Assembly: GCA_046757585.1 (NCBI GenBank)
Contig: JBHHYR010000133.1
Location: 1-10,537 of the forward strand
Direction of reading: 5' to 3'
Origin: JBHHYR01 sp046757585
Lineage (GTDB): Bacteria > Desulfobacterota > Binatia > HRBIN30
DNA length: 10,537 bases
The position numbers were made by a program, and so were the translations under genes. Below the pieces are notes generated by a model that saw only the letters and a program-made list of their open reading frames with translations, searched no databases and was not told the DNA's origin. Below, in pieces: positions 1 to 6,981 of the stretch (position 1 is the stretch's first letter; each line of letters begins with the position of its first letter).

Positions 1-287
1 AGGACCCGGTTGCCCTCGCCGTTCTCGACCGCGACGCCGGGAAGCGCATTGGCGGCGCCCGGGCCGTTGCTGGCAAGGCAGACGCCGAGCCTGCCGGTGA
101 GCCGCGCGTAGGCGCCCGCCATGTGCACCGCACTCGTTTCGTGGCGTGGCGATACCAGGCGCATGTCATGCTTGCCGAGGTTCGAGTACAGCCCAAAGTA
201 CGAACCGTCGATGATGCCGAACACCACTTCGACACCCTCGGCTGCGAGCATGCGAGCGACGAGCTCGCCTCCAGTCATGGATTCCAT
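1..287 (-). CDS. Thiamine-diphosphate-dependent enzyme, N-terminal part (cut by window edge)
   Basis: The reading frame starts at 287 and is open to the left edge, giving the first 95 residues of a protein whose family is usually about 550 residues. It matches the N-terminal pyrimidine-binding domain of acetolactate-synthase-like enzymes: an opening GGELVARMLAAEGVEVVFGI, then SPRHETSAVHMAGAYARLTG, where the Glu is the conserved residue that activates the cofactor, and LASNGPGAANALPGV. The start is well supported because AGGAGG lies 7 bases upstream; a second Met three codons on lacks such a site. It begins 41 bases after the cytochrome c stop codon on the same strand, so it may be co-transcribed. 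The reaction (acetolactate synthase, a 2-oxoacid decarboxylase, or other) cannot be assigned without the middle and C-terminal domains. Confidence 0.85.
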   Translation of the reverse strand, partial: MESMTGGELVARMLAAEGVEVVFGIIDGSYFGLYSNLGKHDMRLVSPRHETSAVHMAGAYARLTGRLGVCLASNGPGAANALPGVAVENGEGNRV

Positions 288-328
288 CGCAGGCCCTCCT
301 TGATCACGCGTCGTTTCACCGCATGCGT

Positions 329-1900
329 TCAGTACGGGTAGGTGGTCCAGTCGGTCGCCGGCGTTTGTTGCCTGCGCCCGTGGTTCCCGGCTGATGCAAC
401 CGGTCGCTCGGCCATCTCCAACAGGTACGCCGTGACTGCCGTGATGTCCCGCTTGGGGTGGTCGACCTTCGGGATGCCGTCGCTGGTGTAGAAGATCGCC
501 GGCATCCGCGTCTCGCGGCCGACTAGCGCTTTGGGCCGGGCCAGAAAGTCGCGAATCCAGGAGGGCCGCAGGCGGGTTGCCGCAAGGGTGAGGTCGATGG
601 CGAGGTCCTCGGGATCGACGCCCTTGGGCAGCGCCGCACCGGTACCCGTGAGGTGGCATTGGATGCATTTGAAATGGGTGAAGCGCCGCCGGCCCAGCGC
701 TATGGTGCGGCTGGGTGGCGCGTCGTGTGCCTCATCCACCGCAGGGATCCGAGCCAACGCCGCAAAGTATTTGGCCAAGACGGTTGCCTCGCGCTTCGAC
801 AGACCATAGTCGGGCATGCGGATTCCGAGCCACGGGCGCAGGTTCGTCGGACGCTGAAGGAACTTGATCAGCCAGGACGTCTGCACTCGCGCCCCCTCGC
901 CGTCGAGGGTCGGGGGCGCAAAAGTTTTCCGTTCCAGATACCTGCCTACGATGCCTCCCCTGCCTTTGATGCGGTGACAGCCGCGGCAGTTGTAATAAGC
1001 GATGAGCAGCTGGCCACTCTGACGCATCCTTGAGCGGTCGTCGCCGGTGACCTGAGGCGATCGCGCTAGCGACAGCCCTGACCCGCTCGGGGCGTGGCAG
1101 TTGGCACAGGATGGAGGAGCAAAGCGCCATCCGGTGGTCGGCTCGACGGCCTGAACCCCGTTGATGAGGTGGCACTTCGCGCAATCAAAGCGCTCGATGG
1201 CGGCGCGGGCCACTGCGGGCGATCTGCTGGGAGTAAAAGTAGGCGTGGCGGCGACCACGTCCGCGCCCTCCCGGTGCGACAGCAGAAAGGCAACGAGATC
1301 GCGAATCTCGTCGCCGGTGAGCACCAGCCGAGGCATCGCCGTGTCGGGGTCGTACGCACGCGGAGACTTGAGCCAGTTGAACAGCCAATCACCGCGCACC
1401 TTGATGCCGGTTCCGGCGAGATGAGGAACACGGGGCATCGGCGAGGTCTCCTCGGGCTCGATTGCGTGGCAGCCGCGACAGCCACGGGTAACGAAAAGCC
1501 TCTTCCCTCTGCCCGCGTTGCCCCCACGCCAGTGGACCGCACGGTTGCCCGGCGGCGGTGGCCCGGCACCATAGAGATACGCGGCCATCGCCCGCGCCTC
1601 CTCAACTCCAACGTTGAAATTGCGCATCAACGAATGCCGGCGCAGGCGCGAGGGCTTCAGTAGCCACGCCACCAGCCAGCGGGGATCCGCGAGCTTCGTG
1701 CGCAATGCCGTGAGCGGTGGTCCGACCAGGTGCAGATCTGCTACGACTGTCCGACGGTCACGGTACAGCAGGCCGCCTGCTGCCGCGGCGGAAGCCAGCT
1801 CCGCGGTGCAGAGGCTCAGAATCAGCACCATCAGCACCGCACGGCACCGCGGTGGGATCCAACGACACGCCGCAATTCTCGCCACCTGCCACCAGCTCAT
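329..1900 (-). CDS. Secreted pentaheme cytochrome c
   Basis: A 523-residue protein with a basic N-terminus, a hydrophobic stretch (about residues 21-32) and a likely cleavage after LASA, so it should be exported and heme-loaded in the periplasm. Five CxxCH heme sites are visible: CRGCH 141, CAKCH 240, CANCH 265, CRGCH 305 and CIQCH 412. Three of the modules carry a later Met in a cytochrome-like setting (AMPRL near 189, RMPDYGLS near 362, RMPAIF near 466), typical sixth ligands. An N-terminal module (about residues 45-110) has the fold signature (LVGPPLT, WLVAWLLKP, LMRNFNV) but no CxxCH, so it looks like a cytochrome domain that lost its heme. The ATG overlaps the upstream membrane-protein stop as ATGA, implying coupling. 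I infer a role as electron carrier for the nearby molybdoenzyme module; the partner is not proven. Confidence 0.9.
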   Translation of the reverse strand: MSWWQVARIAACRWIPPRCRAVLMVLILSLCTAELASAAAAGGLLYRDRRTVVADLHLVGPPLTALRTKLADPRWLVAWLLKPSRLRRHSLMRNFNVGVEEARAMAAYLYGAGPPPPGNRAVHWRGGNAGRGKRLFVTRGCRGCHAIEPEETSPMPRVPHLAGTGIKVRGDWLFNWLKSPRAYDPDTAMPRLVLTGDEIRDLVAFLLSHREGADVVAATPTFTPSRSPAVARAAIERFDCAKCHLINGVQAVEPTTGWRFAPPSCANCHAPSGSGLSLARSPQVTGDDRSRMRQSGQLLIAYYNCRGCHRIKGRGGIVGRYLERKTFAPPTLDGEGARVQTSWLIKFLQRPTNLRPWLGIRMPDYGLSKREATVLAKYFAALARIPAVDEAHDAPPSRTIALGRRRFTHFKCIQCHLTGTGAALPKGVDPEDLAIDLTLAATRLRPSWIRDFLARPKALVGRETRMPAIFYTSDGIPKVDHPKRDITAVTAYLLEMAERPVASAGNHGRRQQTPATDWTTYPY

Positions 1901-2337
1901 CCCGACTCTTGCTCACCGATGGAGCGGCCATGCACAATCGAGTAGTAGCGGTAGCGGCCTGGCATGTGCGAGGTGACGCCACCGATCACGATGGCCGCCG
2001 TGAGAAACACGACGCCTACGTCCCACCACAGTGCCACTGCCACGACCAGCGCGATCTTCACCATGGTGGCCAGGCCGCGAACCTGGACGAGCCACAGTGG
2101 GGTACGATACACCTCGAGGCCCATGAGCGCGGCTCCGGTTGCGATGGTTGCCAGGAGCGCCGGGTGCAGGCGATCTGGCGCGATGCTGTAGATGTGGCCG
2201 CCGTACAGCGTGCCGAACGCGATCAAATGTGCGGTTCGCAGCATCGTGCGGATCGCGCGCACCCCGGGAAGCGGGCGAGGTGTGTGCCACCGTGATTGGA
2301 CCGTGTCGGCGGCACGCGGATCGGCCGTTGTGGTCAT
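1897..2337 (-). CDS. Small four-helix integral membrane protein, family unknown
   Basis: A protein of 146 residues from the preferred ATG at 2337. An upstream ATG at 2346 exists, but GGGAG directly abuts it, whereas that same motif sits 9 bases before the 2337 start. After a hydrophilic N-terminus there are about four hydrophobic segments: around AHLIAFGTLYGGHIY, then LLATIATGAALMG, VKIALVVAVALWW, and VGVVFLTAAIVIGGV. The tail reads TSHMPGRYRYYSIVHGR. Several histidines lie in or near the helices (TAHL, GGHIY, TSHM, IVHG), so heme b or quinone binding is possible, but I do not recognise the family. Its stop overlaps the cytochrome c start (ATGA), which suggests the two proteins work together, perhaps as membrane partner and periplasmic carrier. 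Confidence 0.75.
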   Translation of the reverse strand: MTTTADPRAADTVQSRWHTPRPLPGVRAIRTMLRTAHLIAFGTLYGGHIYSIAPDRLHPALLATIATGAALMGLEVYRTPLWLVQVRGLATMVKIALVVAVALWWDVGVVFLTAAIVIGGVTSHMPGRYRYYSIVHGRSIGEQESG

Positions 2338-2346
2338 GCTCGCCAT

Positions 2347-2353
2347 CTCCCTT
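2347..2353 (-). promoter_or_regulatory. Ribosome binding site deciding the membrane-protein start
   Basis: AAGGGAG on the minus strand ends right at the ATG of 2346, too close to serve it, but lies 9 bases from the ATG at 2337. This favours the later start. Confidence 0.5.
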
Positions 2354-2417
2354 GCGGTTGCTCACCAGCGCCAGTACAAATGCGTATCCGTGGGTCGCAG
2401 TACAGAGAAAGAGCCGT

Positions 2418-2816
2418 ATGATCAAACACGTCGAGCGAATGCGGGTAAATTGGGTGGATACGGATGCCAGTGGGCTGATCCACTACACGGCGGCGTTGCG
2501 CTACTTCGAGACAGCCGAACACGCGCTGATGCGCAAGCTCTTCCCCGGCCCCCTGCCGCCTGCGGACACGTGCCTGTTGCCCCGTGTCCATGTCGAAGCG
2601 GATTACAACGCTGGGCTACGCTACCCGGATGAATTCGACTGCACGGCCCGGGTGCTCGCCCTCGGCAACTCATCGGTGACCTACGGCTATGAGATCCACC
2701 GTCCCGACGGGCTCCTCTGCATCCGCGGACAGATCGTCGCCGCCGCATGCGACTTCGAGGGGCGCTCCATTCCGCTGCCGTCCCCGCTGCGCGCCGGGCT
2801 CGCGCGGGCGTTGTAG
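2418..2816 (+). CDS. Hotdog-fold acyl-CoA thioesterase (4-hydroxybenzoyl-CoA thioesterase / YbgC type)
   Basis: A 132-residue protein, the normal size for single-domain hotdog thioesterases. The N-terminal VNWVDTDASGLIHYTAALRY carries the family pattern, with an Asp followed by a D-x-S/A-G-h-h-H/Y stretch and the YF..AE start of the central helix; the beta strands follow (VEADYNAGLRYPDEF, GYEIHRPDG). The likely reaction is hydrolysis of an acyl- or aryl-CoA in the cytoplasm. It is the only plus-strand gene between two minus-strand blocks: head-to-head with the membrane protein (80 bases between start codons) and tail-to-tail with moaA. A purine-rich AGAGAAAGAG precedes the ATG. The substrate is unknown; an aromatic or fatty acyl-CoA made downstream of the oxidoreductase is only a guess. 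Confidence 0.85.
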   Translation: MIKHVERMRVNWVDTDASGLIHYTAALRYFETAEHALMRKLFPGPLPPADTCLLPRVHVEADYNAGLRYPDEFDCTARVLALGNSSVTYGYEIHRPDGLLCIRGQIVAAACDFEGRSIPLPSPLRAGLARAL

Positions 2817-2978
2817 TGGGCGCCGAAGCCGGATCCTGATAGCGCTGCGGAAAAACTGCACGCGCGATGTTCCGACCGTAGCCATGCACCTGCGGTTCAC
2901 CCGCGCCCCTTGAGAATTCGCCGGCGGGAATCCATCCGAACTCCAGGCACACTATCCCGTGGGAGGATGGAATAGTCA

Positions 2979-3001
2979 CAGCCGCTCCACGGTGGCGGCT
3001 G
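2979..3001. terminator. Possible terminator hairpin between converging genes
   Basis: CAGCCGC and GCGGCTG form a 7-bp stem around a 9-base loop, 6 bases past the moaA stop and inside the 190-base gap between two converging genes. Neither side has a clear T-run, so a strong intrinsic terminator is not shown. A second weaker stem (ACTAT/ATAGT) lies at 2951-2976. The rest of the 2817-3007 gap shows nothing else. Confidence 0.35.
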
Positions 3002-3007
3002 ACGGCC

Positions 3008-4006
3008 TCACCCGCCGATTGCTGCCATGGCTCGTCCCACTACCGGCACCCCATCGCCCGCCATGGCGCGGTACGTGCCCTGCGCGGGACGGCCGGCCAC
3101 GGCGGCGCGCAAGGCCGCGGCGATCGCCTCCGAGGACACCAGGGGGCGCAGTGCGCGGTGGAGGTCGACCTCCCCTTCACTCGTCAGACACGGCCGCAAC
3201 TTGCCGTCCGCGGTTAGACGCAAGCGGTTACACAGGTCGCAGAAGCGGCAGCTCACCGGGCTAATGACACCGACTTCGCCACCACCACACAGCCGATAGT
3301 ACGTCGCCGTATCGCCGGGCTGCCGGCGCGGCGGCTCCGGTGCCAGGTACGAGCGGATGCGCGCGAGGATCTCGGCCCGCGGCATGTATGAGGATCCCCA
3401 GCGCTCGCCAATGCCGAGCGGCATGTACTCGATGAAACGTACCTGCGCTCCATGGGCGGCGGCGAAGTCGAGCACCGCCAGCAGCTCGCCGTCGTTGACG
3501 CCGCGCATGACCACAACATTAAGTTTGACGGGGTGCAACCCAGCGGCCCGCGCCGCCGTAACGCCGGCGATCACCCTCTCGAGATCATGGCGACCACTGA
3601 TCGCTTGAAACACTGCCGGCTGCAGCGAATCGAGACTGACATTCACACGCATCAGGCCCGCCGCTTTCAACGCCGCCGCGTGCTCGGCCAGCAACGTGCC
3701 GTTGGTGGACAGTGCCAGATCGGCGACACCGGGCAGCTCACGCAACGTACGCACCAGCTCGATCACGCCCGGTCGCACGAGCGGCTCGCCACCGGTGATG
3801 CGGATCTTGCTGACGCCGAGGCGCGCCGCGACGCGGACGACCGTCGCAATCTCGGCCAGGCTCAACTGTTCCGCGCGCCCTGGTACGGCACAGCCGCGCG
3901 GCAAGCAGTAGAAACAGCGGAGATTGCAGCGATCGGTGACGGACACCCGCAGGTACGTCACCACGCGGCCGTACGAGTCGCGCAGAAGTGTCGAGCGCGC
4001 GTTCAC
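3008..4006 (-). CDS. moaA: GTP 3',8-cyclase MoaA (molybdenum cofactor biosynthesis)
   Basis: A 332-residue radical-SAM enzyme that turns GTP into 3',8-cyclo-7,8-dihydro-GTP, the first step of molybdopterin synthesis. The N-terminal cluster motif is CNLRCFYC (Cys27, 31, 34), followed by the SAM-binding ITGGEP at 70-75. The second, substrate-side cluster is formed by Cys256, Cys259 and Cys273 in FCDLCNRLRLTADGKLRPC. The protein ends in the conserved Gly-Gly tail needed for catalysis. It starts at a GTG that overlaps the chaperone stop as GTGA, so it is the last gene of the oxidoreductase operon. This ties cofactor supply to a molybdoenzyme. An extra Cys253 just before the second cluster is unusual but may be neutral. 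Confidence 0.96.
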   Translation of the reverse strand: MNARSTLLRDSYGRVVTYLRVSVTDRCNLRCFYCLPRGCAVPGRAEQLSLAEIATVVRVAARLGVSKIRITGGEPLVRPGVIELVRTLRELPGVADLALSTNGTLLAEHAAALKAAGLMRVNVSLDSLQPAVFQAISGRHDLERVIAGVTAARAAGLHPVKLNVVVMRGVNDGELLAVLDFAAAHGAQVRFIEYMPLGIGERWGSSYMPRAEILARIRSYLAPEPPRRQPGDTATYYRLCGGGEVGVISPVSCRFCDLCNRLRLTADGKLRPCLTSEGEVDLHRALRPLVSSEAIAAALRAAVAGRPAQGTYRAMAGDGVPVVGRAMAAIGG

Positions 4007-4656
4007 TGCTCACACGCAGTCGCCGCGTAGGCTCGATCTGCCTCGAAGAAGGCCGTGGCAAAGCGGACCAGGGCGGGAAAGAACGAGGAAGTGGCGTGGC
4101 GCGCCAACCGCGCTTGCAAGTGTGGAACCCACTTGCAGAGGTGCCGGGTTAGAAAGTCCCGTTCCGCGCGCAGCAGTGGCATCGGATCGAGACCGTGTTG
4201 GCGTGCTTCCGCCTCCCGGAAGGTCAAGTAGTGGAGGAACTCCAGCTCGGTGGTAATGTGGTCGGGCAGCTCGCGCAGCTGCGGTGAGAGCCGGAGCTGG
4301 AAGAAGTTGTAGAAGCGGGTTGCCTCTTCCATCACCTTCATGCGGTCACCGCCGTAGACGCCTCCGTACAGGGGACACGGCGGCCCTGCCGCACCGACAT
4401 CGAAGAGGCGGATGTACTCCGACTCGAAATCCGCATACGCCTCGTCGGCCCGAGCCAAGTCTGGGGTCGCGGCGCCCGAGACGTCATACGGCAGCGTGGC
4501 GGACACACGGGCGATGGCGGCGGCGCACGTTCCGTCCCGGACGGCCTGGTAGAACTCCTCGTCCGGAAAACGGAACGCAAGTGCCAGTAACTGGTAGAGC
4601 TGCGAGCGGCCGGCGGCGATGCGCTCGGGCTCGCTCTGCAGGTTCGTGAGCTCCAT
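4003..4656 (-). CDS. NarJ/TorD-like molybdoenzyme maturation chaperone (delta subunit)
   Basis: A protein of 217 residues, taking the ATG at 4656, 2 bases after the beta-subunit stop; longer in-frame starts would lie inside the beta gene. It is soluble, alpha-helical and without a signal peptide, as expected for a cytoplasmic chaperone that holds the catalytic subunit until the cofactor is inserted. Family marks are the AGRSQLYQLLALAFRFPDEE opening, FESEYIRLFDVG, PLYGGVYGG and LPDHITTELEFLHYL, the last being the typical signature of the NarJ/TorD/EbdD superfamily. Its place directly after the beta subunit is that of narJ and ebdD. Its presence implies that a catalytic alpha subunit exists in the cell, though it is not in this window. 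Confidence 0.9.
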   Translation of the reverse strand: MELTNLQSEPERIAAGRSQLYQLLALAFRFPDEEFYQAVRDGTCAAAIARVSATLPYDVSGAATPDLARADEAYADFESEYIRLFDVGAAGPPCPLYGGVYGGDRMKVMEEATRFYNFFQLRLSPQLRELPDHITTELEFLHYLTFREAEARQHGLDPMPLLRAERDFLTRHLCKWVPHLQARLARHATSSFFPALVRFATAFFEADRAYAATACEQ

Positions 4657-4658
4657 CG

Positions 4659-5762
4659 TCACACCCGGCGCGGTGCCAGTGCGGCGGGATCCTGGGTCAA
4701 TGGCCCGAACAGGCTCTTCCATTCGTACACGATCAGGGTGTCCAGGATCTCCGACTTACCGCCAGTCTTCGTCTTGGCCATTTCGGCTCGCAATGTTGCC
4801 AGCGCCGCCTCCACCTTGGGGCCGAAGAGGTACTTCAAGTACGCCGTTGGAATGCGCGGCTTCGACTCGTCGATGTTCCCCTCGGCGTCGAAGCGCGGCG
4901 GCGAGATCGGTGGCACGTAATAGACATTCGGCTCGGTGCCCCGCTCGGGGTGCAGGGGCAGTGCCACCTGCCACTGCTTGACTAGCTTGTACACCGGTCC
5001 CTGCTTATCATCGAGGAAACCAACGAAGCGCAAGCGGCCAGGGCACTGCCGTGCACAGGCCGGCGCCACGCCTTGCTCCACGCGGGGGTAACAGAAGATA
5101 CACTTCTGCCCGATCTGCTTGATCTGATTGAAGTAGATCTTCTTGTACGGGCAGGCTTCCATGCAGAAGCGGTACCCTTTGCAGCGCTCCTCGCTGATCA
5201 GGACGATCCCGTCCTCTTCGCGCTTGTAGATGGCGTTGCGCGGGCACGCTTCGAGGCAGGCCGGGTGCGTGCAGTGGTTGCAAATCCGGGGAAGGTAAAA
5301 GTAAAAACTGTTCGGGTACTGGCCACCCCCTTGATCTTCATCCCAGTTCGGGCCCCAGTCCGGGTTACCCGAGGGCTGCAGGTGGACGGTATTGCCTTTG
5401 CCCCCGAAGAACACCTCGTCGTAGTTGAAGTCCCACGCTTCGCCGAACTCCCGCCTGGTGGGCAGCTTGCCCGCTTGCGGCTCTTCCTCACGGAAGCCGC
5501 CGCCCATGCGTTCCCAGTCACGCGGCGTGCCCTTGCCGGGCTGCGTGTTGACGGTCGCCCACCACATGTACTCCATCCCCTCGTCACGTGTCCACAGCGT
5601 CTTGCACGCCACCACGCAGGTCTGGCAGCCCAGGCACTTGTTCAAGTCGAACACCATGGCGACCTGGCGTTTCGAGTATCGCAGCTTCGCCTTCTGACTC
5701 TTCTGCTCGGCAGCGAGCTGCTTGGCCCGCTGCGCCTTTTGTTGTTCACTCAATGCCGGCAT
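4659..5762 (-). CDS. Type II DMSO-reductase family iron-sulfur beta subunit (EbdB/DdhB/SerB/pNarH-like)
   Basis: A 367-residue electron-transfer subunit with four Cys groups: CLGCQTCVVAC (43-53), CNHCTHPACLEAC (161-173), CKGYRFCMEAC (194-204) and CIFC...CARQC (221-240). In the third group Tyr197 stands where a fourth Cys would be, the arrangement that in NarH (Trp) gives a [3Fe-4S] cluster; so three [4Fe-4S] plus one [3Fe-4S] are expected. DLNKCLGCQTC, KTLWTRDEG, MWWATVNT and GTPRDWERMGGGF are hallmarks of ethylbenzene dehydrogenase-type and archaeal nitrate reductase-type beta subunits. The start at 5762 is chosen for GGGAGG 6 bases upstream; a longer in-frame ATG at 5792 lacks support. A charged, Lys/Gln-rich N-terminus (residues 5-30) precedes the first cluster. 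The gene sits between the gamma subunit and the chaperone. Confidence 0.93.
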   Translation of the reverse strand: MPALSEQQKAQRAKQLAAEQKSQKAKLRYSKRQVAMVFDLNKCLGCQTCVVACKTLWTRDEGMEYMWWATVNTQPGKGTPRDWERMGGGFREEEPQAGKLPTRREFGEAWDFNYDEVFFGGKGNTVHLQPSGNPDWGPNWDEDQGGGQYPNSFYFYLPRICNHCTHPACLEACPRNAIYKREEDGIVLISEERCKGYRFCMEACPYKKIYFNQIKQIGQKCIFCYPRVEQGVAPACARQCPGRLRFVGFLDDKQGPVYKLVKQWQVALPLHPERGTEPNVYYVPPISPPRFDAEGNIDESKPRIPTAYLKYLFGPKVEAALATLRAEMAKTKTGGKSEILDTLIVYEWKSLFGPLTQDPAALAPRRV

Positions 5763-5768
5763 GGTCGT

Positions 5769-5774
5769 CCTCCC
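5769..5774 (-). promoter_or_regulatory. Ribosome binding site deciding the beta-subunit start
   Basis: GGGAGG on the minus strand lies 6 bases before the ATG at 5762, which fixes that codon over the in-frame ATG at 5792. Confidence 0.7.
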
Positions 5775-5802
5775 GACGGTTGCACCTGCCACCCGCCATC
5801 GC

Positions 5803-6459
5803 TTACGTTTCCAACTGCAGCTCGCGCCATTCCTTCGAGAACGACTTCAGGCCGGCGCGTTCTCCGTTGCTGCCTTCCCACACCGCGAAGCCGATCTTCA
5901 CCGCGGTGCCCGGCGTGAGCTGGGTCGCTTCGTTCTTTTGCTCGGGCACAGCCAAGGAGCGCACGAAGACGACCGCCCAGGCCCCGTGCCCCCAGAGTGA
6001 TTTCGTCTGGATCGGGCACTTCTTCGAAAACTCCGTCGTCCCCAAGCCGTGCGCAATCGTGTTGCGGGGAACATCCTTAAAATCCGCGCGCCAGAACCAG
6101 GCATTGACGGGCGCGTCCTTGCTCCCCATCTCATCGATCGGAGGATCGCCGCCGTTCAGAGGCATCAGAATGCCGCAGCCATCGGGGAAGACGTCGTTCT
6201 CAGTGATCGCCTCATCCTTGCCGGGGTCTTCCCAGGAGAGGCGAAAGAAAATATCAGTGCCATTGTGCCCCGCCTGCACCATGAGGCGGCGAACCTTCCC
6301 GATCTTTCTTTCATCACGGCTCGCCTTGATATACTCGGACGGTTGGTTGGCAAGCGGGGTAGCCGTCATCTTCAGGGACTCGCCGGGGATGCTCGCCCAT
6401 TCGGCGGCGGCCGGGTCGAGCAACCGGTCGCGCGAGGCGCTCACCTTCTTGCAATGCAT
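5803..6459 (-). CDS. Ethylbenzene dehydrogenase-type heme b gamma subunit
   Basis: A 218-residue protein of the EB_dh heme-binding family (EbdC, DdhC, SerC, ClrC), a beta-rich subunit that binds one heme b and passes electrons out of the complex. Supporting stretches are TDIFFRLSWEDP (68-79), the DGCGILMPLNGG...EMGSKDAPVNAWFWRAD block (93-126) and the C-terminal IGFAVWEGSNGE...LKSFSKEW (189-211). Met111 in EMG and a Lys near 205 are candidates for the Met/Lys heme ligation known in this family; I have not aligned them. The ATG follows AGGAGG by 7 bases, so the start is firm, yet the N-terminus (MHCKK...) shows no signal peptide, unlike the periplasmic members. The gene begins 18 bases after the cytochrome b stop. 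The complex may therefore face the cytoplasm. Confidence 0.87.
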   Translation of the reverse strand: MHCKKVSASRDRLLDPAAAEWASIPGESLKMTATPLANQPSEYIKASRDERKIGKVRRLMVQAGHNGTDIFFRLSWEDPGKDEAITENDVFPDGCGILMPLNGGDPPIDEMGSKDAPVNAWFWRADFKDVPRNTIAHGLGTTEFSKKCPIQTKSLWGHGAWAVVFVRSLAVPEQKNEATQLTPGTAVKIGFAVWEGSNGERAGLKSFSKEWRELQLET

Positions 6460-6477
6460 GTCCAGCCCTCCTTCACG

Positions 6478-6972
6478 TCACGTCTCCGATTCCTGCGCCG
6501 CCGCGGTAGCCGACTTCAACCGTGCAACCAGTGTCGCCACGCCCACCTCAATCAGGTGGATCGCAACCACCGCCGCCGCGGCGTACGTGAGCCAGTCGTG
6601 CGCGAGGAGCGACCCATCCACGACAGGCTCGGAAAGTGCCCGCCTGCCCCACAGCGCGAAGCCGGTCAGGGCAAGCACAACGCTGATCACGATCGTCAAG
6701 GCCACATGGCACCCTTGCCACACCGCCCGCGCGGTCCGCTGGCGCGCCGGGGCGAACACCCGCCGCGCACCGCACGGGAAGACGATCAGCATAGGCAGCG
6801 TGACGAACGCGACCCCGCCCCACAGGTGGGTTGCGCGGATGATGAGCGAGTAGCCGCCGGTCACGGCAGCACGCAGATCCGGTAGCAGCAATAGGAGACC
6901 CGTACCGAGGAGCAATAGAAAGGTGATGAGATGCAGCGTATGGAGCAGTGGCCGGGCCAGCGCAGGGGACAT
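6478..6972 (-). CDS. Four-helix membrane cytochrome b (cytochrome b561 / FdhI-like)
   Basis: A 164-residue integral membrane protein with four hydrophobic segments, at about residues 11-30, 42-65, 88-108 and 123-149. Histidines fall within or at the ends of these helices (His11, His14, His49, His89, His125, His139), the layout of diheme b-type cytochromes that anchor formate dehydrogenases, hydrogenases and related oxidoreductases and exchange electrons with the quinone pool. The ATG at 6972 is preferred, with AGGCGG 5 bases upstream; a GTG one codon earlier is possible. It lies 9 bases after the tetR stop and 18 bases before the gamma gene, so it is inside the operon. I infer it is the membrane anchor and quinone-reactive subunit. 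The exact cytochrome subfamily was not resolved. Confidence 0.82.
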   Translation of the reverse strand: MSPALARPLLHTLHLITFLLLLGTGLLLLLPDLRAAVTGGYSLIIRATHLWGGVAFVTLPMLIVFPCGARRVFAPARQRTARAVWQGCHVALTIVISVVLALTGFALWGRRALSEPVVDGSLLAHDWLTYAAAAVVAIHLIEVGVATLVARLKSATAAAQESET

Positions 6973-6981
6973 CACAACCGC

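Noticed and set aside
5073..5918. Plus-strand open frame of 281 codons
   Set aside because: Antisense shadow of the beta-subunit gene caused by high GC content; no domain.
5588..6853. Plus-strand open frame of 421 codons
   Set aside because: It is antisense to the gamma, beta and cytochrome b genes, is low in complexity (Ser/Arg/Pro-rich) and shows no domain; the minus-strand genes have clear family matches and ribosome sites.
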